Shown here: positions 1 through 11,739 of the stretch, piece by piece | Layout of the letters: every line of letters starts with the position of its first letter | Position numbering within the stretch: the first letter of the stretch is position 1 | DNA from: Paulownia fortunei | Taxonomy: Eukaryota; Streptophyta; Magnoliopsida; Lamiales; Paulowniaceae | Assembly: GCA_019321725.1 (NCBI GenBank) | Contig: CM033108.1 | Span: 18,303,799 to 18,367,798 of the forward strand | Reading direction: 5' to 3' | Length of the DNA stretch: 64,000 bases | Notes under the pieces: model-generated | Told to the model about the DNA's origin: nothing | The model's input: the letters and a program-made list of their open reading frames with translations, nothing else | Database searches by the model: none | Position numbers and translations under genes: made by a program

Positions 1-598
1 TTGCAATCACTTTCTTCGACAAAGGATATAAGTTCTTATTGAATGCTTCAACGAGTCCATTAGCAGCAACATAGTACATGGAAGATTTCAATTGCTTGAA
101 ATCAAACTTTTGACAAAGCTTATCTATCAGACTATTACAAAAGGATTTTCCGTAATCCATGATTATGTATCGGGGAACTCCATAGTTATAAATAATATTA
201 ATGCAGATAAAGTTAGCAACATTTTTCTTCTTCACTTCTTTGAGAAGTATCGCTTCAGCCCACTTAGAGAAGTAGTCAGTTGCAGCCAAAATATATAAAT
301 GTCCACTATAAGACTTTGTCATAGATCTTACCACATCTAATCCCCAAGCACCAAATGGCCATGAAGTAACAGTAGGGAGTAACGGCTCGGGCGATTGGTG
401 AATAAGATTTACATGAAATTAAAAGGCATGATATTTTTGCACGTAATCCATGCAATCCTTTACCATTTTTGGCCAATAATAACCCATTTCTTATTTAAAA
501 AAGCAAATTTAGGCTTGATTGATGAACTCCACAAATCCTAGAATGAGCTTCTTCCATAGCTTGGATGGCTTCATCTTTAGAGTAGTGTCCATCGAGTC
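1..598 (-). pseudogene. Ty3/gypsy integrase fragment (Tat/Athila side)
   Basis: Read on the minus strand, the segment gives a degenerate integrase core. Near 540-598 there is a stretch resembling the region before the integrase zinc finger (DEAIQAMEEAHSRICG). It is followed by a WPFGAWGLDVV-type motif (about 330-370), the ATDYFSKWAEA motif (about 250-290), a GVPRYIIMDYGKSF-type segment around the second catalytic Asp (about 140-180), and AANGLVEAFNKN around the catalytic Glu (about 30-75). This order is the normal core of a non-chromoviral plant Ty3/gypsy integrase. At least one frame break or stop lies around 420 and 490. The window edge cuts off the C-terminus. The same family is suggested by the gag remnant at 23998-25095 on the same strand. 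The integrase identity is clear; the exact lineage is inferred. Confidence 0.85.
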
Positions 599-719
599 AA
601 TTAGTGGCGAGCTTTTATACTTTTATAATAACAATATTATTTAAGATGTTTATTAATAAATGGAGTATTTCTTTATCTTTAATTACCTTAACAATTAGAT
701 AAAATCCCTAGATTATAAA
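599..719. other. Short unassigned AT-rich spacer
   Basis: This AT-rich stretch lies between the gypsy integrase remnant and the first copia-LTR-like segment. No coding potential or repeat boundary can be recognised by eye. It may belong to either neighbour. Confidence 0.4.
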
Positions 720-1610
720 TAGTTACACGACATTACATATAACGGTGATTTAGGAACATGTCCCTATGGCTTTTGATCTTAAACTTATTCCAAATTGAGG
801 GATCATTGAGATGGGACATCGATAAGTTCGATAGATTTGTACACATGATGCATGCTCAAAAGGGGGATATCTTATTCCATAGGCATCGACATGTGGATGC
901 TAGTGCATATGTGTAGGTGCTTGTTGGAGAACAAGTACACTGAACTGACCCACGAAAAATTATCAATTGGAAAAATGTTTTTTGTCAAATGAAAATTTTC
1001 CAGTTATGATAGTGCATTAATTAGTCTTTTGACTTGAGGCACCATGGTAGTCTTGTGCACGAGATCATGCACTTTGATGTATTTCTCAATTACATGATAA
1101 GAGGTTTATGTTGGGTGTGTGATTTTTGTGTATGGAGACTAATAAGTAGCCAACAAAGGATCCATCACCTATTTGGTAGAATAGGAGAATTTCCTATGTT
1201 TTCGTAGTCCTTGACCAATGACCTTAGCCAAGATAGGATGAATATTAGACATGGGATTTTCTAATGATACATCAAAGGATTAATGTGACTTGAAATGGAA
1301 TCATAGGATTTTGATTAATTATCTATACCCTAAACTTAATCAAGAGATTAGTTGATGAAAGGACCATATTTGCATGATATTCGTAATCGAAATAGGTTCG
1401 CTTGCTATTCACCTAAAACTAGATAGTCAAGATGCACTATTAGGTGCTTCCCTTGACTTGTGAGGTTCTTGGAATTAAGAAGTTAATTTTGAATATATTA
1501 ATTAATCATATTAATTAATTAGAGTATTTAATATATTCATAAGTTACAAAAGTTGCAAACCCACTGCTAGCTTAGTTGTGAACCCAAAAATGAGGCATAA
1601 TAAGTTGATA
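720..1610 (+). repeat. Diverged copia LTR fragment related to element D
   Basis: The segment follows the same series of landmarks as the LTRs at 4627-6886 and 11740-13976: gggacatc..gat, a Met-rich hexamer run around gatgcatgctc, aacaagtacactgaact, gaggcaccatggta, ccaacaaaggatcc and gcaagatagg-like motifs. It ends near the 'gcaaacccactgctagctt' landmark also seen at 4045-4065. It is much diverged and lacks the 3' half of the LTR. It is read as the 5' LTR remnant of an older member of the same copia family. The boundaries are approximate. Confidence 0.65.
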
Positions 1611-3245
1611 CAATTATTGGTTTTCGTATATCTCGGGATGGGTAACACAACAGAAAATTAAAATTTTAAATAAGAATATAAAAATATGCATACACAAATA
1701 TGCATCCTAAGAATTGATATGAATTTATCGATTTACTCAACTTATTTTCTTTAATAATTTAAAACTAAGTTTGAGATTTATACCTAAAAATACTCCAATT
1801 GACGTAGGGATTGAAGGAATCCAAATCCTAACAACCCTGTTGAAACTGGTTCATTCGCATTTTTTATGCCTCATTTGATTCAATTGTTGAATTAGAATTT
1901 GTGATTAAATATATTTTTATATGTTATAATAGGAATTTTATACAATTTTAAATTTGGGATAAACATTTAGAACATAAACTAAAACTTGAACTAGAAAAGT
2001 TGGTGTTAGACATCAAATTAGGCCAGAATCGCATTGTTACTATAGCAGTCACGATCTGGGCGCTACTGCACTGACCCCAAGCACCACGACGCTAGTAGAT
2101 TGTCTACTCTACATGGTAGCACCAAGCGAAAGAGGCATGGCTCAAAGCTTTAGGAAGCTTTGGCACTGCGGTGTGGTAGTCCATAAAGCTATAGAAGCTT
2201 TTAGGTCGTGGCATGAGAACCAAGCGCCACGGCGTGATCGAAAACTATTTCCAAGGCGCCGCGACACCAGGTCCAAGCACTGCGATTCCACTGTGCAATT
2301 TTCAATTTTTTTTGATTTTGTGTGATTATTACACAAATTTTTGGTTTATTTACTTTTTAAATATTGATTGTAAATTTTAAAATTAATAAAAAAGAGTTTT
2401 TATGAATAACTAAAACCCTATTTATCCTGAATCGAAAATTACCACAAAAATAGGTAAATGACATATTTTTGATTTAGATCATGTGATGGTTGGATTTAGT
2501 ATATATGTATGGATGATCGCGGAGTCTAGACTATTTAAATGCTATGTGATGGTTTTAATTCTTTTGGATTTTTAATTAAAATGTGGCATGTGAGTCTCGC
2601 TTTTTTCTCTATTTTATTTCTAAATATAAATTCTATCTCCCTCCTATGTACTTCCCCTTGGAAGAAATTCTAAGGTTTCTTATTTGGATAACAAATATAA
2701 TGAGAGTAGAATTAGGTTGGTGAGATTTTTATTTTTATTTTTGGTGGATAAGAAAAAGGAGCAAGATGGAGAAAAACATAGGAGTAAAGGCCCATGAATG
2801 TATGGGTGATGCATTTATGTAACAGATAGAATTTATTTTCATTTTGATTAATCTCCTTTAGATTGACCATTGATCCACTTTGGCTCAAGTAGATCGTATA
2901 GGATGAAGGCCCATGATCAACCCGTTATGTACGTATGATAGATACATGCACAAGTTTATTTAATGCTTTCCTTTGATTATGCTTGTGATCTTATGAATAG
3001 TGAAACATTAAATAAATAACATAAATTAAATGATATGGTCTTGGTAAAAATAGAATCCTCACTTAGAATAGTCCTAAGTCTAAGAATTTTTAAGTAAATT
3101 CTATATCAAATGTTAAGAGGGAATATTGGGTTGGGTCAATCATCCAAGCCTTCCATCAAAAATAGTTAGTATGTGAAACATTGTCACACTTAGTCTATTG
3201 GCCACGAGTCATGAAATGTGCTAAGTGGAGGTAATAGTTATAACT
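1611..3245 (+). mobile_element. Leader/5' internal region of an internally deleted copia relative of D
   Basis: The part from about 2460 to 3240 aligns by eye with 7780-8520 of element D. Shared landmarks include 'aattaaaatg.ggc.tg.gagtc', 'ttctaaggtttctt', 'atgagagtagaa', 'cccatgaatgtatggg', 'agattgacc.ttgatccactttggctc' and 'ggccacgagtcatg'. A GC-rich block (2030-2300) occupies the same relative place as the GC-rich block of D (7310-7600). There is no readable gag or pol. The match to D stops at about 3240, where LTR-like sequence begins, so the whole pol region appears to be deleted. Short open frames near 2113-2336 on both strands fall in the GC-rich block and are not convincing genes. 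Confidence 0.6.
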
Positions 3246-4626
3246 CAAAGTTAGCTAATTATTTGTTATCCATAACGACTCCAAGGGACATCAATAAGCC
3301 CGATAGATTCACACACAAGATGCATGCTCGAAAGGAGGATGTCTTATTCCATAGGCCTCGTAATATGTACGTTAGTGCATGTGTGTAGGTGCTTGTTGGA
3401 TTACAAGTACACCAAACTATTCCATGGGAAATTCTCGATTGAAAAGATATTGTTTGTCGAATAAGAATTTTCCAATTACGATAGTGCATTAATTAGTCCT
3501 TTGACTTGAGGCACCATGGTAGTGTTGTGCACGACATCATGTATTTGATATATTTTTTGATTGCATGTTAATTATAAGATGTTTATGTTGGGTGTATGAT
3601 TTTCGTGTATGGAGGCTGATGAGTGACCAACAAAGGATCTGTCACCTATCTGGTAAAATAGGTGAATCTCATATATTTTTATAGTAATTGATCCAAAGAC
3701 CTTGGCCAAGGTAGGATGAATATTAGACGTATGGGGTTTTCTAATTATTTATCAAATAATCAATGTGACTTGAATTGAAATCATAGTTATTAAGTCAAAA
3801 TAGGATTTTCACTAATAATCCATACCCTAGACTTAGTCACAAGATTAGTTGACGGAATGATTGTAATTGCATGGTACTCATAATCGAAATAGGCTCGTTT
3901 GCTATTCATTTAAGACTAGGTAGTCAAAATACACTGCTAGGTATTTCTCTTAACTTGTGAGGTTTTTTTAATTAAGGAGCTAATTCTAAACAGATTAATT
4001 AATTGGATAAATTAATAAGAGTATTTATTATATTCATAAGTTGTAAAAGTTGCAAGCCCACTGTTAGCTTAATTGTGAACTTAAGGGGTCAGACACAAAA
4101 TAGGATAGTCCACTTCTAATCTAATTCAATGATTTAAGGTGTTGGATTAAGTTAATTAATGGAGATTAATTGACTTGAGCTAGAATTAGTTTAAAGAGTT
4201 AAATTAATTCATCCAATTAGATAATAGAATTATTTAATTAGATCTAATATGATTAGGGGCTCATATGAGTGAATTAATTGATTGATTGAACTAATAGGCC
4301 TTGAATTAATTTAACCTAATAAACTAGTGGGGATTATTTTAATTGGGCCTAATGTGATCGGGTAGCCTCTTGGAACCAATTAATTAGATGATTCAATTAA
4401 GTAATTAATTTGAGCTCGATTAATTAATGGAGATCAATTAATTTGACCTTTAAACTTAATTAAAGGTTTAAGCCCATGGTTTGACTAGGAGTTTTGGAGA
4501 GCAAGACAAAGAGACCTAGTTAAAATAAGAAAATGATAGGATAATGAGGGAAAGAGGGAGAGGGTTGGATCTCACTTGAGGGGGTGGAATTTTTTTATAA
4601 AAAGCAGGAAAAATTTAGCCACCCTA
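3246..4626 (+). repeat. 3' LTR of the older copia relative, first part
   Basis: Landmarks shared with the 720-1610 fragment and with D's LTRs run in order (gggacatcaataagcc, gatgcatgctcgaaag, ttattccataggc, tgcttgttgga, aagtacacca, gaggcaccatggta, gcaagcccactgttagctt). They are followed by the AT-rich 'attaattaattga' degenerate repeats (about 4180-4460) typical of this LTR family. The sequence is cut at 4626 by the TG end of element D. The cut LTR appears to resume at 13977. Confidence 0.65.
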
Positions 4627-6886
4627 TGTTAGAGTGGCGAGCCAATTGATCTGGTTGTCCTTATACCCTTGTGAATCAATCTTATTCATATTACTATCAT
4701 TGAAATGATAATCTTCATCTTAAATTTATCATAAGACACAAATAAAGTCCTTAGATCACACATAATTGTGGGGCGCGGTCGTGCATATAGTGCGATTGTG
4801 GAATATGTCTCTAAGGATGTGATCGTAAAATATTCCAAGTCAAGGATCAATAAGATGGGACATCATTGATCCCGCTGAGACTTGCGCATATGATGCAGGC
4901 TTGAAAATAAAATTCCTCATTCCATAGGCATTGGTGTGGTGACACTAATGCATGTATATGGGTGCCTGTTTGGGAACAAGTACACTAAACTACCACGTCT
5001 GAAAATTCCTAATTGGAAATGTTCTATTGTCACATGAAAATTTCCTCGTTATGTAGTGCAAGAATTAGTCCTTGAACTTGAGGCACCATGGTAACTTTGT
5101 ACATGATATGTTATACCTTGATGTATTTTTTGATTACATGACAATCACAAGGGGTTTATGTTGGATGTAACATTTTTATGTATGGAGGTTATTGAGTGAC
5201 CAACAAAATATATGTCACCTATCTAGATGAATAGGTGAATCTCCTTTATGTTCTACTGTACTTGACTCTAAAATCCTTGGCCAAGGTTGGATGAAAATTA
5301 GACGTGGGGTTTTCTAATTGTTCATGATTAAGTCAAGCTACTAGGAATGGATACATAGTTATTGAGCTATTGAGGTTTCGACTAATAACTCATACTCTAA
5401 TCTCAATTGGGAGGTTAGATGATGGAAGGATTATACTTGAATGATATTCATAATGGGAATAGGTTCGCACTTTCACCTAAGACTAGGAGTCATGATGCAT
5501 TACTAGGTGCTTCTCATGACTTGTCGGTTCTTGAAATTAATGAATAATTCCAGGAGGATTAATTAATTAATTAATTAATCGAAATAATTAACTGTCTAAC
5601 TAAGTCATAAGATTTATGAGTCCATGGTTAGCTTAGAATGAACTTAAGGGGTCACACACTAAGTTGGAAAGAGTACATTTCTAACAAGAACATATCCAAG
5701 GATTGGATCAAATTAATTAATAAAGATTAATTAATTTGAAGGCTCAAAATTGATTTAAGGAGTTAAATCAATTTGTCCAATTAATTAATTTAATTATTTA
5801 ATTGGACCTAATAAGATTAAGGAGCCATGTGGAGCTAATTAATTAATTGATATGATCAATTAATTAAGTAGGGTATAAATTAGTTTAAGGAGTTGAATTA
5901 ATTTGTCCGATTAAATAATATGATTATTTAATTGGACCTAATATAATTAATTACCCTATATATGATCAATTCATTAAATTGGGCATATTAAAAAATAAAA
6001 TTATTTAATAGATTTTAATATAATTAGAAAGCCCAAGTGGAACCAATTAATTAATTGATTAGATTAATTAATTAAATTGGGTATATTTAATTGATGGGGA
6101 TTAATTAATTGGGCTTAATTAATTTAATTAAAGTTCAAACCCAAACTAATGGAATCATAAAAGCCCATTAGGAAGTTTAATTATAAGAATTAAACTTGTT
6201 TTAGAGTTTGATGGAAAGAATGAATCAAATAAGGAAATGAACATGTGGAGATCTAGTGGGACTAGGATTGGAGGAGTCCTATAAGAGGACTCCCCCTTGT
6301 GGCCGATTTTTAGAGCTCTCTAGGAGAGAGAAATCGGCCAGCAACATGACACAAGAAAACCGTCTCTCTTCTCTTCCTTTTTGATTCTTTTATTCGATCA
6401 AAAGGTTCTACCTTTTGATCACAGTTCAATTCATTTATAAACTAATTGAATTAAGAATTGAACTCCACATATTCTAAAGAGAATAAGGCCTTTTCAATCT
6501 AGTAGCATGGATTCAATTGGTGTAGAAATTTCCAACTTATGGATACGCTTAGAGGGGTAACACTTAGGACTCTAAGCGAACCATTTCCAACATGAGGGGT
6601 TTGGAATCAAGATTTGTGAAAGCAGTTCATAGATGGATTCAAGATTTGCGAAGGAGTTTGTAGAAAGAAAATAATTTGAATCGCTTCTTGTATCTTCAAC
6701 AATTGGAGTGCAAATCAAGGTAAAGAGTTTTTGAAACCTTATTGCTTTAAGTATCAAAAAACACACAACTGAGTAATCGCGAAATGGTTTCGCTGTTAGT
6801 TTTATTACATGTGATGTAATGTACGTTTTTGTTTTTGAAAATTTTTAAATTCCATTGCATATACATTTCCTGGGATGAACCCAACA
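4627..6886 (+). repeat. 5' LTR of copia D (2,260 bp)
   Basis: It begins TGTTAGAG and ends ..CCCAACA, one base before the primer binding site. It aligns throughout with 11740-13976. The middle (about 5660-6120) is built of degenerate units of roughly 110-130 bp rich in 'attaattaattga' and 'atttaattggacctaat'. A hairpin with TATAAG in its loop lies at 6273-6293. In one 160-bp stretch compared by eye the two LTRs differ at about 7% of sites, with more indels elsewhere. Confidence 0.9.
6273..6293 (+). promoter_or_regulatory. Candidate LTR promoter: TATAAG between perfect 8-bp inverted arms
   Basis: GGAGTCCT, then ataag, then AGGACTCC form a perfect hairpin whose 5' arm end plus loop read CCTATAAG, a TATA-like core. 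The same structure is unchanged in the 3' LTR at 13360-13380 although surrounding bases have diverged. Its position, about 600 bp before the LTR end, allows a role as the RNA start region. Promoter function is inferred only. Confidence 0.4.
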
Positions 6887-6887
6887 G

Positions 6888-6901
6888 TGGTATCAGAGTC
6901 A
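6888..6901 (+). other. Primer binding site of copia D
   Basis: TGGTATCAGAGTC starts two bases after the 5' LTR end and is complementary to the 3' end of plant initiator methionine tRNA, as in most plant copia elements. Confidence 0.9.
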
Positions 6902-8984
6902 AGGTTCGTGCGTTTCTAATACTTTTCAATTGCATTTATTTAATATATGTGAAACGTTAAATACTTACATATGTGATTAATTTTGAATCAATAAATTTAT
7001 TTGTTTGGGATTAATTTTATTAATCATTTTAAATGTTAAAATATTTTAAGAAATGAGATAAATTATGAAATTGGACTTCTTGATTCAAGAATTTCAAGAT
7101 TTGTGAAATCTCGAATTTCTTAAAACATGGCAAAAATAAAAAAAATCAAAAAGGTTGATTTCTTTATCAAGAAAATTAGTTTTTTGATCAAGTTTTCAAG
7201 ATTTCTTGATGAGATCAAGAAATCAAGAATATTTTATGAGATCAAGGAACTACGAAATCAAAATTTTGTGAAAACCTTGAATTCTTGGACAATACAAAAA
7301 ATTAGGGTTGTCGACCACCCGACGTGTGACATCGGGTGGGCTATCGATTGATTGGCATTTGGTCGCCAGTTAGATAGTAGGCCGATACAATGCTCGGTGT
7401 CGAGTACCTGCTAATGTGCGGGCTACCCACCATCTAACATGCGTGTGCCGGCCACTCGACGTGTGGGCTACCTAGCCACCTGACGTGAGGGGCACCAAGG
7501 GCATCCGATAGGTGCATTAGGCAGCCCATCGTGTGCACAGCCTACCACCCGACGAGTAGTAGCCTTGGGTTACTACCCCATCCCATCTCATTACGTAATT
7601 GTTATGTGAAATTTATAGTTTTTTATTTTAAAATTAATTGTTAGTTTTAATTTTAAAAAATTATTTTCTTGAAAAAGCAAGAATTTTGATCCCAAATTTG
7701 AATAAAATTGCACATAACATAATCGACAAATTTATATGCTTTCATTATCATATGATAATTTATGTTACGCATGCTAGTTAGATGATCATAGAGTGTAGGC
7801 TAATGTGATTGGATTAATTTTATGTATGATTAACTATTTTTGGGTTTTAATTAAAATGAGGCCTGCGAGTCCCACATTTCTCTATTTTTATTCTATATGT
7901 TCCTCTATCTCCCTCTTATATACCTTTTCTTGAAATTGTTCTAAGGTTTCTTGTAGTTTTAGCCAATGTAATGAGAGTAGAACTAGACAGTGAAGTTAAT
8001 CTTTTATAGTTTGGCGGACATTACAAGAAGATGGAGGAAAAGCAAGGAATCAAAGCCTATGAATGTATGGGATATATTTGTGTAATTTATAGGTCTATTT
8101 GCATTTTAATTATCACCCTTAGATTGACCTTGATCCACTTTGGCTCGAGTGGATCATATAGGATTAATAGTTCATGATCATCTATTTATTTTAGTATGTA
8201 TGTGATGCATGTTGCATTTATTTAATGTTTCCTTATGATGTATGCTTGCCATCATTATGATAGTGAACATTAAATAAACAAGATAAGCAAACAATGAGAT
8301 CTTGCATAATAAATCTAGTATGATCCTCACTTGAAAATCTTTCAAGTTGAGAGCCTTGATTGGTTCGATATTAAGCGTAAATGGAAAATACTAGGTGGGA
8401 CCCAATCATCCATGTCTTCCATCAAAAGTAGTGGCATGCTAATATGCTACCACATTTAATCCGTTGGCCACGAGTCATGGGATGTGCTAAGTGTTGGCAA
8501 GTTGTGACCACTACTAAGCATTGAGGTGCCCATGGGGTGGACTCGTCTTTATCGTTGGCTATGAGTAGTGGGAAATTTAAATGCTCCATCTACATGGATG
8601 GTTGCATGACACTTATTACCATATGCTCATAAAATTGGGGTGTATGGGAAAAAGTGAGGCAAAATAGCTTGAGGGTTGCATGGGGATGCAATTGCTAATG
8701 TTGTTAGCTACCTTTTAGATTCGTCGTAAGGCCTCATAAAATTAGGGTGTATGGCAAGGCTGATTGGACCTCAAGCCCACTAGGGAATTATATATCTCGA
8801 ATTTCCATCTAGAGGTGATAGGATTTGAATAAAATAGTGGGAGACATTTATGATTAAAGACCATATCATAAATAGATATAATTAAATGAATGCTTAAATT
8901 TTTTCCTCACATAGGATAATTGATCACTAGTAGTTCTACATGGGATAATCTAGGCAAACAAACAAATTTACCAGCTCAATCTAT
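6902..8984 (+). other. Leader and N-terminal gag region of copia D, no open frame
   Basis: This is about 2 kb of mostly AT-rich sequence. It contains a sharply GC-richer block at 7310-7600 with recurring 'cgacgtg', 'ccacc.gacg' and 'gggctacc' words. The downstream part (7780-8520) is shared with the deleted relative at 2460-3240. A 74-codon Lys/Ile-rich frame at 7127-7351 is judged a chance opening. Gag is expected here in the family, but I could only recognise its zinc knuckle further down at 9002. Confidence 0.5.
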
Positions 8985-11730
8985 CTAAAATGATAGATGT
9001 TTGTCACCATTGCGGATATTTAGGGCATAGAAAGAGAAAATGCAAGTATTGACTTGCTTAGTTGAATTAGAAGGGGTTTTAAATCAAGTTTATACTTTTT
9101 TGATGTCAACTATTAAGGTTGATAGATTTTTCTTGGGTATTGGATACCGGATAAGATCCCATCTTTGCAAGGGTTTGCAGTGGATGATAAGAAAATGGAG
9201 ATTGAGACAAAGGATGATCTTTAAGCTTGAGAATAAGATAAGCATTGCTTTTTTGGCTATAGGAATAATCCACTTAACTTTGGATGGAACTAGCATAGTA
9301 TTAGTTATTTATGTTTGCTACGTTTAGAAATGAACTATACGACCCAACATTCCATGCTACATAATCAACAAAGTAATATTAGAATTAGATAATCAAAATA
9401 GCGCATACTTGTGACAAGCTAGATTAGGTCATATCTCTAAACAAAGAGTTCACAAGATGACATATTTGCTTGACCTCTTAGACTTGCATGAGGGCCAACT
9501 TATAAATCTTGTCTCAAGGGAAAGATGACTAAATCACCATTTGTGGGACAAATGGAGCAGACCACTCGTTTGGATGTGATCCAAATGGACGTAAGCAGTC
9601 CACTAATACTTCATTATTCTAAGATCCTTTGAAGGGTTCAAAGAATTTAGACATGAAGTAGAGAATTAAATCGGCCAAAGTATTAAATCCATCGATGTGA
9701 TTGAGGAAAAGAATACTAAGGTGGTAAGTTCTTGATTATCTAATGGAAAACTAGATTCTCACTTTAAGTCAATCCAAATTGAGTTTCACTTTTTTCATCT
9801 TTCATTCTAGAAATTCACCTTAGAATCAGCGATATTCTTAACAAGTAAGAATATCATTGATATGATGTGGCAAAGATCCATTGTAAACATACCTAAGGGT
9901 ATGAGGGGTTTGCAGTTAGTGAGAGATAAGCTGGATGTAAATCCAGCTTGTGAGGTATCCAAAGAAACCTAAGAAGAATCAATTTCTATTTGATAGAAAT
10001 GGTTAGATCATAGAACTTGAAGGAGTTCAAGAACCACAGTTTCTCCCACAAGTGGCAATATTTTATAAATAAATTACTAAAACTTCTAGCACACAATCTC
10101 CAAAAAGATTTAAAAGGATCTTGGAGCTACTTATACGATAAGAGTCTCTTACTAGAGAGCAGCAAGGAGGATCTCTTTTTTTGAACATTGATCCAAATAA
10201 GGAGTAATGATATATGACATCAACTCAGGAAGATGGCAAATGTCAAGCAATCCAAAATGGACTCCATATACTCCAACAAGGTTTGACCTTCGTGGCCCCA
10301 TGGGTGGGAATGGTTCTCATTAGTAGCAATTGGGTCTACAAAATATAAAATAGGAGAACATAAAAGGTGGTGACCTATAAAGGCACAATTGGTAGTGAAG
10401 TGTTACGCTCAAAGACAAGGTGTGGACTGTTGATGATACTTTTTACCAGAAGTGATGCTAAAGTCCATTTGGATCATGTTGGCCAGATCTACGTATTATG
10501 ACTACTAATATAGCAAACAGATGTGAAGATTGGCTTTATCAATAGGGGTATTGAGAATGGGATATAAGTTAAGCAGCCTGAGGTCTTGATATTAAAATAA
10601 AGCAAGCAAAAAGTTTGCGAGCTTCAGAGATCCATTAATTTCTCAAAATAAGTTTCCCGAATATGGAACATTTGATTTGCCAAGGCAATCAAATGGTTTG
10701 ATTTTCTTAGGAATGCTAATGATCGATACATGTACAAAAGGGTTAGTGAGAGCATGGTAATGATTGGTGCATTTTACATTGATGACATTCTACTCATAGA
10801 GATGATGTAGGAATGTTGCAGTCAACTAAGACTTGTCATCTATAAAGTTCTCCATGACGGATTTGGGATAAGCAACTTAGGGATTGAGGATTGAGATCTA
10901 TGAAGATAGATTTGAAAGGATGCTTGGACTATTCTAAATCCGAGTACATAATTAGATGCTAAAACGACTTAATATGAAAGAATCTTAGGAAATATTCTTA
11001 TTTTTGGCTTGAGATTTTTCTTTTGAAGTCTATGTCCCCAACGACTTCTGAAAAAAAGAGAAATAATGATTCACATACTTTCTAAATCTTTGATAGGAAG
11101 TATAAAATATTCAAATCTATGTACAAGATTGATATTAGAAATGCTTTCAATGTCACGAGCATATATCAGTCAATTCGATGCAAAAAGCATTGGAAGACAT
11201 AGAGATGATCTTTAGTACTTGGGAAGCATTGAGGATCACTTCATAGAGTTCGGTTATGGAGAACTAAAACTAAGATGCATCATCTAGTTTTTAGTCCAAA
11301 GTAGATAACTTGAAGTCTTTGTCTAGATTCGTATTTATCCTAAATGGTGGGACGGTTAGCTAGAAAGAGTTCCGAGCATATAACAACCATGGATTCCACC
11401 ACCATGGTTGGATACACGGGGCATGCAATGCTGCGAAATGGGATTGTTTGGATAGGGAACTTAATCCAAGTGTTGGATGTAGTTCCAACCATTGTTAATT
11501 GAGTACTGTGATAACAATAGGGACTATTACACAAGCAAAGAAACCAATGTCTAATCAAAGGATCCAAGTAAAAATAGATTAGTAATAGCATGATTCTAAA
11601 AATCAATGCGTGGAAAGAGTTGTCTCAACAGAAAATATAGCAGACACACTGATTTAACCATGAGATAAGTATTTGAAGGACATCTTGGGGAAGATGGGCC
11701 TTAATATAAGGGCAACTGTCTCTAGGGCAA
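8985..11730 (+). pseudogene. Degenerate copia gag-pol of element D
   Basis: The copia polyprotein cuts itself into capsid, protease, integrase, RT and RNase H. A CCHC zinc knuckle of form CX2CX4HX4C lies at 9002-9043 (C-H-H-C...H...C). The protease shows VLDTG at 9137-9151 followed at once by a stop. A GAG-pre-integrase stretch (ARLGHISKQRVHKM) lies at about 9410-9470. Integrase traces follow at 9560-9880. RT starts near 10240 and has YIDD at 10775-10786, a variant of the YVDD catalytic motif. RNase H remnants run from about 11160 to 11730, with a SKHI-like SNQR segment and a final 'IADTL' and 'KMGLN' end typical of the family. The signal changes frame many times, so this is a dead gene. No single lesion can be called first. 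Confidence 0.85.
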
Positions 11731-11739
11731 GTAGGAGAT
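11719..11739 (+). other. Polypurine tract region of copia D
   Basis: AAGTAGGAGAT directly precedes the TG of the 3' LTR (11740). It corresponds to the 'aagtgggaga' tract used to prime plus-strand DNA in copia elements. Confidence 0.8.

Noticed and set aside
2113..2336. Overlapping open frames on both strands
   Set aside because: They occur only because the GC-rich leader island is poor in stop codons; no conserved motif and no match in the related leader of D.
9040..9327. 95-codon open frame as a separate gene
   Set aside because: It overlaps the copia protease region of D in another frame; the VLDTG protease motif is in the adjacent frame.
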